Made by a program: the position numbers and the translations under genes
Notes under the pieces: model-generated
What the model was told of the DNA's origin: nothing
Database searches by the model: none
What the model saw: the letters and a program-made list of their open reading frames with translations, nothing else
Virus record (IMG/VR): IMGVR_UViG_3300050821_016084
Coordinates: 1-53,980 of that record
Source: a virus
Length of the DNA stretch: 53,980 nt
Strand: one strand, 5' to 3'
In this document: positions 38,790-46,395 of the stretch, piece by piece
Layout: every line of letters starts with the position of its first letter
Numbering within the stretch: the stretch's first letter is position 1

Positions 38790-40168
38790 TGGGGATCTTT
38801 CACGATGACGCCCAGCCCCCAAGTACCGGGGTAGATGAAGTAGCGTAGTTTTCGCTCGCGCACCGCTTTGAAGAATTGCTCGCCTACGTATTGCGAGGGC
38901 CAGTCCCCACCTTTGACTTCGTTGGTGAAGTTGGGAAGTGGAGTAATGTCGTGGCAGAGAATTAAACCGCCCGGGCGAACCCAGCGTAAGGAGTTTTCAA
39001 GGTCCTGCTGGAAGCCTTGCTCTGAGTGGTCGCCGTCGATGAGGGCCAAATCGAATGAACTGTCTGGGAATACGCAGGCCTTGGAGTCTTGGCAGATGAC
39101 TCGCCACTGGGGGTGGGTCCAGAGACCGGAGCAGTCTTGAATGTCGACGGAGGTGAGGTGGCCACCTTTTTCTTCGAGGCCCAGCAGGAAGGCGCTAGTG
39201 GAGGCACCATCCCGGATACCAATCTCCAAGATCTGGCCCTTGGCTAGACTTCTGAGAGTGGGCAAGAAATCTTTCATGTCGCCCTCGCGGCAGCCCTCTT
39301 GGTACCGTAGGAGGATGGGATGGTTGCCATTGCTAGAAGGCGGAGCCAGCAGATGTTTTACCGATTGAATGAAATCCATTTTCTGGATGGCCTGGAAGGC
39401 TTGTTGCTCGCGTTCCTGGCGGTCTGAATCACTACGCAGATAAACCAAGCAGGCAGCCAGTAGGTCCTCGTAGCGATGCCACTCCAAAGCTCTGTCTAGG
39501 TCTTGGGCATAGACTTCTGTATCAGCCGCCAGCTCTGAGATCACGCATTTGGAGTTGGCTAATAGAAATGACACTCGGACGATATTGAACAGATTTCTGC
39601 CATCATGGTTTACGTTGAGGCAGATCTTGGCTCGGGAGATCAACTGGTCTCTTCCACCTCCATAGCAGGAATCAGTGGCGACCACTTTCAGACCTGCTTG
39701 GGTGAGCTGCTGGATGAGCTTCGATCTTCTGGGAGTCAGCCAGCCCGCAAAGAAGACGTCGATGTCTTGGGTGGCTGCTTTGGGGATGCGGGTTAAATTG
39801 GGAGTGTAGCCGATGGGGAGGTGACGGGCCTCGATGCCACGGGCTTGCCAGTCAGCCACATTAGATGCCAAGTAGTCCCACACTTTTTTGCCCTGGACCA
39901 TGCGTCTCACATTTTCCATGGAGGGATGAGAGGGTTGTTCCAAGTTGAAGATTACTGAGTTGGGAGGGATCTCGGAGTCTTGGGAGAGCAGTTCTGCTCC
40001 GAAGATCACATTGGTAGCGTCTGGGGTAGCAGTGAAGGCATTCTCAGTGGACATGGTTTGGTGGTTGAGTGCTGCCAAGGCCCAACCCAAGGAGTCCTTG
40101 ACTTCTGAGAAGGCAGAGGCGTGGAGAAAGCCTTTGGGTCTAATTGTGACCAGATTGAACTTTGCCAT
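38786..40168 (-). CDS. Fused glycosyltransferase-like and SAM methyltransferase protein
   Basis: A 460-aa two-domain protein. Residues 1-285 form a CgeB/GT4-like glycosyltransferase region (IDVFFAGWLTPRRSKLIQQ; ISRAKICLNVNHDGRNLFNIVR). Residues 300-460 are a class I SAM methyltransferase: motif I ILEIGIRDG near 311-320, an acidic SVDIQD near 337, and ALIDGDHSEQG near 373, with a GGLILCHD block afterwards. The fusion suggests transfer of a sugar followed by O-methylation on the same acceptor. ATG 40168 overlaps the RHH gene by 29 bases. Confidence 0.78.
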   Translation of the reverse strand: MAKFNLVTIRPKGFLHASAFSEVKDSLGWALAALNHQTMSTENAFTATPDATNVIFGAELLSQDSEIPPNSVIFNLEQPSHPSMENVRRMVQGKKVWDYLASNVADWQARGIEARHLPIGYTPNLTRIPKAATQDIDVFFAGWLTPRRSKLIQQLTQAGLKVVATDSCYGGGRDQLISRAKICLNVNHDGRNLFNIVRVSFLLANSKCVISELAADTEVYAQDLDRALEWHRYEDLLAACLVYLRSDSDRQEREQQAFQAIQKMDFIQSVKHLLAPPSSNGNHPILLRYQEGCREGDMKDFLPTLRSLAKGQILEIGIRDGASTSAFLLGLEEKGGHLTSVDIQDCSGLWTHPQWRVICQDSKACVFPDSSFDLALIDGDHSEQGFQQDLENSLRWVRPGGLILCHDITPLPNFTNEVKGGDWPSQYVGEQFFKAVRERKLRYFIYPGTWGLGVIVKDPQ

Positions 40169-40319
40169 TTAATTCCTGCTCGATCTCGTGTTTGCATTTC
40201 TCTAGAAGCAATCTCACCACATCCCCCAACTTTCTGTGATTCTCAGCAGCCAACCGTTTCAGCCATTCCTTCAACTCCGGACCTGCTCGAAAGCAGATGG
40301 TGTAGGGAAGATCTGCCAT
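40140..40319 (-). CDS. Ribbon-helix-helix-like DNA-binding protein
   Basis: A 59-aa protein. ATG 40319 is coupled to the preceding TAA (TAATG). The pattern LPYTICFRAGPELKEWLKRL followed by RKLGDVVRLLLEKC is the beta-strand, helix, helix order of Arc/CopG-type dimeric repressors. It may regulate late genes. The stop overlaps the next gene by 29 bases. Confidence 0.68.
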   Translation of the reverse strand: MADLPYTICFRAGPELKEWLKRLAAENHRKLGDVVRLLLEKCKHEIEQELNGKVQSGHN

Positions 40320-40711
40320 TACAACTCCCGGTCGATCCGAGCCAGCACTGATTGAATCTCATAGAATACTTGGCGATTGGTAAAGCGTAGGACTCGGTAG
40401 CCAGCAGACACTAACCGATCATCTTTTTGGGAATCCTGATCCTTGCGATAGTTGTGGATGGAGCCGTCGACCTCGACCACAATCTTCTTCTGGGGATGTA
40501 CAAAGTCTGGGATGTATCCCCGGATGATCTGCTGGGCCAATAATCCCCTGAGCTTGAGATCCATCCAGAGTCTCTTCTCAGCAGGAGTAAGATTCCTTCT
40601 CAGATGCTCAGCAAACTCTGCTTTGGTGTGGATGACTACCTGCTTACCAGGACGGGTCCTCTTCTTCTCTCGCTTAGCTATAAACCAACCATAGTTAGTA
40701 AGAATTTTCAC
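40319..40711 (-). CDS. DUF559 (Vsr-like) endonuclease
   Basis: A 130-aa protein of the DUF559 group: LTPAEKRLWMDLKLRGL near residues 41-57, YIPDFVHPQKKIVVEVDGSIH near 66-86 (D and E/D catalytic carboxylates), and GYRVLRFTNRQVF near 104-116. These are PD-(D/E)XK nucleases related to Vsr mismatch endonuclease. GTG 40711 is the only good start, with GAAGAG upstream. It may be homing-like or work on host DNA; in a late operon with a glycan cassette its role is unclear. Confidence 0.88.
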   Translation of the reverse strand: MKILTNYGWFIAKREKKRTRPGKQVVIHTKAEFAEHLRRNLTPAEKRLWMDLKLRGLLAQQIIRGYIPDFVHPQKKIVVEVDGSIHNYRKDQDSQKDDRLVSAGYRVLRFTNRQVFYEIQSVLARIDREL

Positions 40712-40740
40712 AGAATTCTCTTCTGGCTATTCTCTGTCAA
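40712..40740 (-). promoter_or_regulatory. Weak leftward promoter candidate
   Basis: Minus strand TTGACA (40740-40735) with AATTCT 17 bases downstream (40717-40712). The -35 is consensus but the -10 is poor, and the start would fall inside the DUF559 frame. Listed as low confidence. Confidence 0.25.
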
Positions 40741-40998
40741 GTGGTTTATTTCTGTCTTGTTATCAGTAACTTATAAATAGTACTTGACTTCTGAAAGCTA
40801 ATGTGATCCCCTTCTTTTGGGAATCATCCCCTACCCCAGTCGGCCCCCCCCTAATTCCCTATACCATAGATCGTGATGCAAAGTATACAGTGGAATGCTC
40901 TGGAATTTCTGTGGGTACACGGTGGGTCCGCACAGGCGCGGGTAAGCAAGACAAGCAATGGGGGCTCGGTGAGGCGCTGGGGAACATCCCTTGGGTTG

Positions 40999-41283
40999 CT
41001 ACTGATCGACTGGGCCATACATGGCGACTACCTGAAAGCGCTTGCGTCGCTTCTTCCATGATCTATAGGCTAATCGCTGGTTATAGTTTGGCGGGTTGCC
41101 GTAGCGTGCTACACGGTTAGCGGCTGCTCGCAAGGCAGCTTTGAGATAGCGCGTTAGACGATTACGGTGTTGCGGTCGATTGCAATATTCAGCGTAGAGC
41201 TCATCAGAGCGCCTGCACTCCTCTTGAGTGTAGGGATGAGAGCGGTGAGAGCGTAATCCGTGTAAGTCTCTTATCCTTTGCAC
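40999..41283 (-). CDS. Small basic protein, first of the leftward block
   Basis: A 94-aa Arg-rich protein (HPYTQEECRRSDELYAEYCN; RLTRYLKAALRAAANRVARYG). GTG 41283 is the only start; it overlaps the end of a 20-aa leader peptide. The helical character and charge suggest a nucleic-acid-binding role. About 290 bases without a clear gene separate it from the DUF559 gene. Confidence 0.6.
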   Translation of the reverse strand: MQRIRDLHGLRSHRSHPYTQEECRRSDELYAEYCNRPQHRNRLTRYLKAALRAAANRVARYGNPPNYNQRLAYRSWKKRRKRFQVVAMYGPVDQ

Positions 41284-41333
41284 GGTACCAGACTAGCAGT
41301 AGACAAGCGCTCATTCAATTCAACCGCTTGCAT
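41271..41333 (-). CDS. 20-aa leader peptide
   Basis: ATG 41333 has TGGAG five bases upstream, an unambiguous ribosome site, and TAA at 41271-41273. It overlaps the following GTG start by 13 bases. Its translation may couple to or regulate the basic gene. Confidence 0.45.
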   Translation of the reverse strand: MQAVELNERLSTASLVPCKG

Positions 41334-41400
41334 ATTTACTCCATTTTATGCAGTAGCCTGTGGAAAACTATAAGTAATAGATAATAATAGACTTATAGTA

Positions 41401-41429
41401 ATTATAAAATCTCTCTTTACATGCTTAAA
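41401..41429 (-). promoter_or_regulatory. Leftward promoter of the late block
   Basis: TTTAAG (41429-41424), 17 bases, then a perfect TATAAT (41406-41401) on the minus strand. Together with the rightward promoter at 41433 it makes a divergent pair in an A/T-rich region. Confidence 0.5.
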
Positions 41430-41432
41430 AGC

Positions 41433-41461
41433 TTGACATAGTGCTTACAGTCTGGCATACT
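41433..41461 (+). promoter_or_regulatory. Rightward early promoter
   Basis: TTGACA (41433-41438), 17 bases, CATACT (41456-41461). Matches another rightward promoter (46367), which also has CATACT followed by GT. Confidence 0.65.
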
Positions 41462-41467
41462 GTGAGT

Positions 41468-41657
41468 GCATCAAAGGACTGGCGGGCGCAAGTAAGTGGG
41501 CCGTGTGCCGTAGCGCTCCCAACGTGGCCAGTACCCACGGGCCTGAGGACTTTCCACGATTGCGGTACCAACCGCACATAAGCTGCGATTAAGCGCAGAC
41601 ATGGCCGACTAGGGCGCGACAAGCCCACAATTCCAATCAATGAAATGAGACACTACA
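41468..41657 (+). promoter_or_regulatory. Hairpin-rich 5' leader
   Basis: The 190 bases between promoter and start codon contain three short hairpins in tandem: TGCGG/CCGCA (41561-41576), CTGCG/CGCAG (41583-41598) and GGGC/GCCC (41612-41626), plus a larger GTGGG/CCCAC stem upstream. They are likely post-transcriptional control elements, not a known riboswitch. Confidence 0.4.
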
Positions 41658-42509
41658 ATGGCACGTAAAGAGAAATCGCAGACTGCTAAGACCATGGCAG
41701 CCCTGAAAGATGCGGAAGTGAAGAAAGCTCCCAAGCCCATATTCACTCCCACGCAAGTCATTGAGCAAATCACTGACAAGATGTCCAAAGAGAATGCCAC
41801 GTTGACCAAGTCTGAGTTAACGGGTGCGCTTATGGACTTCGCAGACGAAGCGAACTCCCGTATCAGTATCGGGATGCACTTCCTTAAGCTGCAGGTTCCA
41901 CTGGGCTCTGATTTCACTACTACTCTGCAGAAGTTCGCAGACGCGGTGAATCGTTCGATGAGCGCTCTTTGGTCATACATTGGACTGGCGCGAGCATTCT
42001 CCTTTGAATTTCAGCGCAACCCAGTTGCACGCCAGCAACTGAGTCTCGTTTGGGATGCGAAAGGGTGCTTTGATCCTGCCAATGGGGAACTAAAGCCCGT
42101 AGTTGCAGAGGTTCTCAAAGACCTACCAATTCCGGAGAGTAAAGACGGTGCCGAGTGTGCAGTTTGGGCACGCCGTTTTGCCAATGAAATCAACGAACGT
42201 GTGAAAGTGGCACGCAAGGCGAACACGGGCAAGACGTGGACCGCTGAGGTAGTTGCTCAGAAACACGGCAGTTTGGTCAAAGCGGCAGTTGCTTTTAACA
42301 AAGTCTGCAGTGGCAGGCTTGTGTCAAAGATGCTGGCGGCCATGTTCGTTGCCATGGCTACTACCGAAGGGAAAAATCCTTCCGTAGTAATCGGAATCAT
42401 TGCCGAAGCACTCAAGGACACTCAAGCTCAGTTGCTTGAACTTGGCCTTGAGAAACGCAAACTGGCTGTAGAGGTTGATTCCGAGCAGTCCGCTCGCAAG
42501 GCTAGCTAG
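41658..42509 (+). CDS. Hypothetical protein, first gene of the early region
   Basis: A 283-aa, largely helical protein starting at ATG 41658. The N-terminus is Lys-rich and flexible; residues 30-120 and 200-283 form helices (FTPTQVIEQITDKM; ALWSYIGLARAFSF; FNKVCSGRLVSKMLAAMF; ALKDTQAQLLELGLEKRKL). I recognise no domain. It is the first rightward early gene behind a promoter and a structured leader, facing the divergent late promoter, so a regulatory or host-takeover role is plausible. Confidence 0.75.
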   Translation: MARKEKSQTAKTMAALKDAEVKKAPKPIFTPTQVIEQITDKMSKENATLTKSELTGALMDFADEANSRISIGMHFLKLQVPLGSDFTTTLQKFADAVNRSMSALWSYIGLARAFSFEFQRNPVARQQLSLVWDAKGCFDPANGELKPVVAEVLKDLPIPESKDGAECAVWARRFANEINERVKVARKANTGKTWTAEVVAQKHGSLVKAAVAFNKVCSGRLVSKMLAAMFVAMATTEGKNPSVVIGIIAEALKDTQAQLLELGLEKRKLAVEVDSEQSARKAS

Positions 42510-42511
42510 CC

Positions 42512-42577
42512 ATGGAGCTAGTAATTCTGCTACTGGCAGAACTACTCTTCCTGCTACTGGCTGCAGGCTACAACTAA
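42512..42577 (+). CDS. Tiny hydrophobic peptide (doubtful)
   Basis: A 21-aa frame from ATG 42512, almost entirely hydrophobic (LVILLLAELLFLLLAAG). There is no ribosome site, but it starts three bases after the previous stop and could be reached by re-initiation. It ends before the terminator. Confidence 0.3.
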   Translation: MELVILLLAELLFLLLAAGYN

Positions 42578-42587
42578 ACTTGACAAT

Positions 42588-42625
42588 GGCCTACTGGGTT
42601 AGATTCCCAGTGGGCCTATTTTTTT
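42588..42625 (+). terminator. Rho-independent terminator
   Basis: GGCCTACTGGG and CCCAGTGGGCC form a strong stem around seven bases, followed by TATTTTTTT. It isolates the first early unit. Confidence 0.92.
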
Positions 42626-42662
42626 GTCTCAAATTGCCAGCAATCCCGCTATTCCCTGCCCG

Positions 42663-42694
42663 TAATCCCTGCCTGTAATCCCCTAATAATCCCC
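42663..42694 (+). repeat. TAATCCC direct repeats
   Basis: Three copies of TAATCCC(C) begin at 42663, 42676 and 42687 within 32 bases, just before the promoter at 42714. They could be protein-binding sites (operators or iterons). Confidence 0.35.
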
Positions 42695-42713
42695 CTTAAA
42701 CTACCCCATAAAC

Positions 42714-42742
42714 TTGATTTAACTACTTTATTATGATATACT
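42714..42742 (+). promoter_or_regulatory. Rightward early promoter
   Basis: TTGATT (42714-42719), 17 bases, TATACT (42737-42742). Confidence 0.65.
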
Positions 42743-42789
42743 TATTATAGAGAGTTGGGGAAGATCAATAAGGCCATTGAAACTACTTC

Positions 42790-42855
42790 AATGGCTGCCA
42801 TTCTCTGAATTGCTACGCAATTCTGTACAAGTAGCTTCGCTACTCACTGTTGTAC
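42790..42855 (+). promoter_or_regulatory. Three tandem hairpins in a 5' leader
   Basis: AATGG/CCATT (42790-42802), GAATTG/CAATTC (42807-42823) and GTACAAGTAGC paired with GCTACT...TTGTAC (42825-42855) lie between promoter and start. No matching riboswitch known to me. Confidence 0.45.
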
Positions 42856-42884
42856 CCAAAACAACTTCAAAACTTGGAGTCAAT

Positions 42885-43076
42885 ATGCTTACTGTTGAAA
42901 CCACAGAAAGCAACTTGCATATTTTTCTGTTGCTTACTGGGCATGCCTTTGAGAATGGCGCACGTAGTGCGACTGTAGATGCTAACCGTTCCCATGGGTT
43001 CTATTGGGCCCAGCGCTGGCTGGCTAGACAGATCCTGGGAGCCAGCTGGATTGACTGGCTGTCGACTGCCGCATAG
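42885..43076 (+). CDS. Small hypothetical early protein
   Basis: A 63-aa protein from ATG 42885, with TTGGAG upstream. A basic Trp-rich second half (HGFYWAQRWLARQILGASW) follows a hydrophobic start. The open frame begins at 42777 but the ribosome site and hairpin region support the short form. Function unknown. Confidence 0.65.
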   Translation: MLTVETTESNLHIFLLLTGHAFENGARSATVDANRSHGFYWAQRWLARQILGASWIDWLSTAA

Positions 43077-43132
43077 GCCCATAGAAACTACTCTCTTGCC
43101 TATTGCTGCTATTACAAAACAAAGGAGTTAGT

Positions 43133-43300
43133 ATGTTTTTCTGTGAAGAATGTAGAGTAAAAAACGACTATCCCACTAGCCTTGGGTACCCCTACATGGG
43201 AACTTCCTACGGCAAGTGTGAGCTATGTGGCAAGATCCGGGTATGCCACGATGTTCCTACTCAAGCCTTATCTACTAAGACAAACAAGCCAAAGGAGTAA
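43133..43300 (+). CDS. Small zinc-finger protein
   Basis: A 55-aa protein from ATG 43133 with AAAGGAG five bases upstream. CEEC near the start and CELCGKIRVC later give two zinc-binding pairs. Probably a nucleic-acid or protein-binding early factor. Confidence 0.7.
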   Translation: MFFCEECRVKNDYPTSLGYPYMGTSYGKCELCGKIRVCHDVPTQALSTKTNKPKE

Positions 43301-43305
43301 TCCCC

Positions 43306-43479
43306 ATGAAAATATGGCTGGTTATACTGTTAGGCAGCAATCTGCTGTGGCTCATCTCCTACCGGGGCCATGGACGGGTAGAATATCAACGGGGTGCCGC
43401 TGCTGGCTACCTGAAAGGCTCCCAAGACAGCCAGGCACTCTACTTGGAAGATCTCAAATTGTGTGAGTCTATCCCGTAA
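43306..43479 (+). CDS. Small membrane-anchored protein
   Basis: A 57-aa protein from ATG 43306; an AAAGGAG lies 13 bases upstream at the previous gene's end. One N-terminal span (IWLVILLGSNLLWLI), then a basic cytoplasmic or periplasmic tail (YRGHGRVEYQRG). Not reported by length-limited callers. Function unknown. Confidence 0.6.
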   Translation: MKIWLVILLGSNLLWLISYRGHGRVEYQRGAAAGYLKGSQDSQALYLEDLKLCESIP

Positions 43480-43568
43480 TACCAGTCAGACCCCTCTCTT
43501 AAAATCAACGCTAGCCCTAATTGCAGCCCCGTGGCAAGGACTTTAGCCCATAAGGCAGGTGAAACTAC

Positions 43569-43883
43569 ATGCAAATCAAGGTAGGGCTTCCGGGTGGCCC
43601 CTTCTGCGATTTCTGTGGATCTTCAGAAATTGTTAAAGACTACGATTGTGAGGATTACCAGATCCCCGTGGCTATTCCGGGTGGAAAGACAGTGGGCTTG
43701 GGATCTACTGGGAAATGGTCTGCCTGCCAGATATGTGCTGATCTCATAGATGCTGGGGATAGTCAAGGCTTGGCTGACAGAGCAGCAGAGAAGTTTACCG
43801 AGAAGTATGGTATCCCCATGGTCAGTGAGCTAAGAGCCTTCTTGCAAGATCTCCATGGCCAATTCTGGAAACTCAGAAAGTAA
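43569..43883 (+). CDS. Zinc-ribbon protein common in phages
   Basis: A 104-aa protein with CDFC near residue 13-16 and CQIC near 53-56, followed by a helical C-terminus. The CDFC...WSACQIC arrangement with a mixed helix tail resembles a small family I recall from actinophages. Role unknown, likely nucleic-acid binding. Confidence 0.75.
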   Translation: MQIKVGLPGGPFCDFCGSSEIVKDYDCEDYQIPVAIPGGKTVGLGSTGKWSACQICADLIDAGDSQGLADRAAEKFTEKYGIPMVSELRAFLQDLHGQFWKLRK

Positions 43884-44005
43884 TCATTCCATAAGCCCGT
43901 AGACACGAAGTAGACACGCGAAGCGTGGCTCAAGGGTTGAGGGCGGTCTCAAGCCTATTATCTTGGCCTATTACTTCGTCTATACCCTAGTCGGAGGAAA
44001 CAACA

Positions 44006-45148
44006 ATGAAATACAACATGCTGTTGCTGTTGTGCTCGGTACTGGGTACTTGTTACTCGGTACTATCCCAAGACTCGTGCTCTGCCTATAGCCACAACTT
44101 GGGACCGTTTCCCACCTATACTCCCAATGGCATTGATCATGTCAGTGGGAACCATACCTTCGTAAACTACATGTCTGGGAGTTGTGCTTACTCGGGAGAT
44201 GCCGGGCCCTGCGATACTGTGGCCAAGGCTAAATCCCAGTCGCTGATGGAAGAGAGTGGCTCTATCACGGGTGCTCCCCTCTATGTCCATGAGACGGCTA
44301 CCGCTGACCAGGGAGGTCTCGCTACAGCCTCAGGTTCGTCAGTGGCTAGTGCTTCGGCAGAAGGCGGAGGAGCGGTAACCCGCTGTGCTTCCTGCTCGTT
44401 TACCATGACACTCTCAGGACCCGGGGGAACTTTCTCCTTCAGCCAGACCCCGCGCTGGTCGACCAAGCAGTCGTACACCAATACCTGCCCCGCGCACTCG
44501 GTACCGGTAAATAGCTGTGGGGCCCCTAAAAGTCTCATTAACCCCTGTGGACCTTCGCCTATTCTGATTGACACAGCTGGCCAGGGCTTCCACTTCACCG
44601 ATCCCGCGAAGCTCGATGGCTATGTGACCTTCCGTTTTGGTGGGGCACTTAAGCGCGTCTCTTGGCCCGACTGGCACTACGAGAATGGCTGGCTGGTATT
44701 GCCAGACGCCAATGGGGTAGTCGATGACGCCGATGATCTTTTTGGCAACTACACCGCCCACTCCAATGCCGATTACACCCCGTTTAAGAACACAACTGAT
44801 CCCAATGGCTGGCTGGCGCTGGCCTTCTACACTCAGCCCTCTCAAGGTGGCTCAGGCTCAGGCGTTATTGACAGAGGGAGCCGCATCTGGAATAAATTGC
44901 GCGTCTGGAAGCCCAAGCATTGCCACTTGAAACCCGATGAAGCTTGTGTGGCTCTGGATAGCGAGTTATTCCGGCTGGAGGAGCTGGGCATCCACTCCAT
45001 CTCGACCGTCTACACCGTGGTTGACCAAGTGGATAAAATCGGCAACCAATGCAGCTTTGTGGCGCTCATTAATCCCGATCCGGGAGAACGCCAGAAATCC
45101 CATGACTCGAAGCTAGCCTGTGATTTCAATCTGGCAGTGAAGAAGTAA
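44006..45148 (+). CDS. Exported host-like protein
   Basis: A 380-aa protein with a signal peptide (MLLLLCSVLGTCYSVLSQ, residues 5-22), a Ser/Thr/Gly-rich middle and a C-terminal domain starting at residue about 185: PSPILIDTAGQGFHFTD, then LVLPDANGVVDDADDLFGN (a DxNxDG-like calcium loop), later GVIDRGSRIWNKLRVW. This domain resembles those at the end of many secreted Acidobacteriota proteins, from memory. It has its own ribosome site (GGAGG) after a 120-base gap. Probably an accessory gene moved from a bacterial genome, with surface or receptor role. Confidence 0.78.
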   Translation: MKYNMLLLLCSVLGTCYSVLSQDSCSAYSHNLGPFPTYTPNGIDHVSGNHTFVNYMSGSCAYSGDAGPCDTVAKAKSQSLMEESGSITGAPLYVHETATADQGGLATASGSSVASASAEGGGAVTRCASCSFTMTLSGPGGTFSFSQTPRWSTKQSYTNTCPAHSVPVNSCGAPKSLINPCGPSPILIDTAGQGFHFTDPAKLDGYVTFRFGGALKRVSWPDWHYENGWLVLPDANGVVDDADDLFGNYTAHSNADYTPFKNTTDPNGWLALAFYTQPSQGGSGSGVIDRGSRIWNKLRVWKPKHCHLKPDEACVALDSELFRLEELGIHSISTVYTVVDQVDKIGNQCSFVALINPDPGERQKSHDSKLACDFNLAVKK

Positions 45149-45159
45149 CTGGAGGAAAC

Positions 45160-45327
45160 TTGTCTGAAGACTTGCTAGACCTGCCCAATTTATCCCAGCT
45201 GTCAGAGTTAGGCCTGCTGGAACTGGTAGCTGGGATACTTATTCTGCCCGGTCCCGTGTCAGACGACGACCGCAAGAAGTTAAACGCTATCAACAACGAG
45301 TTCATCCGAAGAGACTCCCATGAGTGA
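45160..45327 (+). CDS. Small acidic helical protein
   Basis: A 55-aa protein starting with TTG 45160 behind a strong GGAGG four bases upstream. Leu-rich amphipathic helices (LPNLSQLSELGLLELVAG) and a charged end. It overlaps the next gene by eight bases. No family recognised. Confidence 0.6.
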   Translation: MSEDLLDLPNLSQLSELGLLELVAGILILPGPVSDDDRKKLNAINNEFIRRDSHE

Positions 45328-45562
45328 CCCAATTTTGAAGCAAGCTGCCATTGTGCGGGCCATTACCCAGGACAGAGTCGAATGGACTACTGAGCACCGC
45401 CACATACTCAAGCTACTCCACGACCGTCAACCCATACCCACTGATACACCCCAATCCATTCTGAAAGACGTGCATCTCTTGCTGGCTATGTTCCAGTTTG
45501 TAATCCATGGAACCAATGAAATGACGGGAGAATATGAGCCCGAGAAAGAGAGTTACCAGTGA
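45320..45562 (+). CDS. Small hypothetical protein
   Basis: An 80-aa protein from ATG 45320, helical (DPILKQAAIVRAITQDRV), overlapping the preceding and following genes. Function unknown. Confidence 0.7.
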   Translation: MSDPILKQAAIVRAITQDRVEWTTEHRHILKLLHDRQPIPTDTPQSILKDVHLLLAMFQFVIHGTNEMTGEYEPEKESYQ

Positions 45563-45993
45563 TCACACTTGACTCAAACAATCCCCCACTGGGTATCTGG
45601 TTTGTAGCCACGCCCGATGGCCAGTCTGACTTCATGGGCTGTCTCCAGCCCCACCCCGACGAAGGTGGAGTATTCATCTTCGATTGCCGCTTCCGGGTCT
45701 ACCATGATGGTGAAGTATTTGACTCCACCGATGAAAAGCGCTGGTGGCATGTAGAGGACAAGACCTCTAAAACTCCTGACAATGCTATCCACAAGATCCG
45801 CCAGATTGTATTCACCATAGCTTCCATGTATCCCCGGGATGAAGGGAATCCTCCTGAGGTAAAGGAGCTGCTCTACCGGGATTACGGGGACTTCCATAAA
45901 TTCATGGAAGCTTTCCAGTCCCAGCCCTGGAGCTTTGCCAAGATGGTATCCAAAGAAGAAGCAGAGAAATATGTGAAGGAAGGTAAACAATGA
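45559..45993 (+). CDS. Conserved-looking hypothetical protein
   Basis: A 144-aa protein from GTG 45559, which overlaps the preceding TGA (GTGA). Beta-rich start (GIWFVATPDGQSDFMGCLQP) with FIFDCRFRVYHDG and EKRWWHV, then a helical end. Mixed alpha/beta fold, no recognised family. Confidence 0.72.
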   Translation: MITLDSNNPPLGIWFVATPDGQSDFMGCLQPHPDEGGVFIFDCRFRVYHDGEVFDSTDEKRWWHVEDKTSKTPDNAIHKIRQIVFTIASMYPRDEGNPPEVKELLYRDYGDFHKFMEAFQSQPWSFAKMVSKEEAEKYVKEGKQ

Positions 45994-46029
45994 CTGTTGT
46001 AGTTAACTAACACGAAAAGGAGAAGTACC

Positions 46030-46365
46030 ATGCAACTCAACGCAGAAGTCCCACTGGCGTATATTGTTGGTATCGAGATACGCGCTACTATAGCTGGCCG
46101 CAATGCAGTCGAGCTGAAATGCTTTGACTGCAATCTTCCCTTGCCACCTGATTCTCAGGAAGGCAGGTCCATCATCACCATGACCCTTCATACCACCGAG
46201 GGTGATGTGCAGATGCAGGCAGTCACCGCTCCCTGCTCCGCACTACAGCCCTTCAAGCCCAAGGGCTACATTGCTGAGGAAATGCTGCGCAAGGCACTGG
46301 CGGGAGAACGGGAAGCCGTCATTCTCGAAAAGGTCACCACTCCCATCATTCCAGCTGCTGTCTAG
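46030..46365 (+). CDS. Small hypothetical protein
   Basis: A 111-aa protein, mixed strands then helix, with cysteines in ELKCFDCNLP. Good AAAGGAGA upstream of ATG 46030. Function unknown. Confidence 0.7.
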   Translation: MQLNAEVPLAYIVGIEIRATIAGRNAVELKCFDCNLPLPPDSQEGRSIITMTLHTTEGDVQMQAVTAPCSALQPFKPKGYIAEEMLRKALAGEREAVILEKVTTPIIPAAV

Positions 46366-46366
46366 C

Positions 46367-46395
46367 TTGACTTAGCTGACCACTGGTAGCATACT
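46367..46395 (+). promoter_or_regulatory. Rightward promoter
   Basis: TTGACT (46367-46372), 17 bases, CATACT (46390-46395), starting two bases after the upstream stop. Confidence 0.6.

Noticed and set aside
40803-41120. 105-aa rightward frame starting with GTG next to TTGACT
   Set aside because: It overlaps a better protein-like minus-strand gene, has no -10 box at proper spacing and no clear ribosome site.
41543-41549. CTGAGGA looked like a hammerhead ribozyme core (CUGANGA)
   Set aside because: There is no GAAA box or cleavage triplet at a fitting distance.
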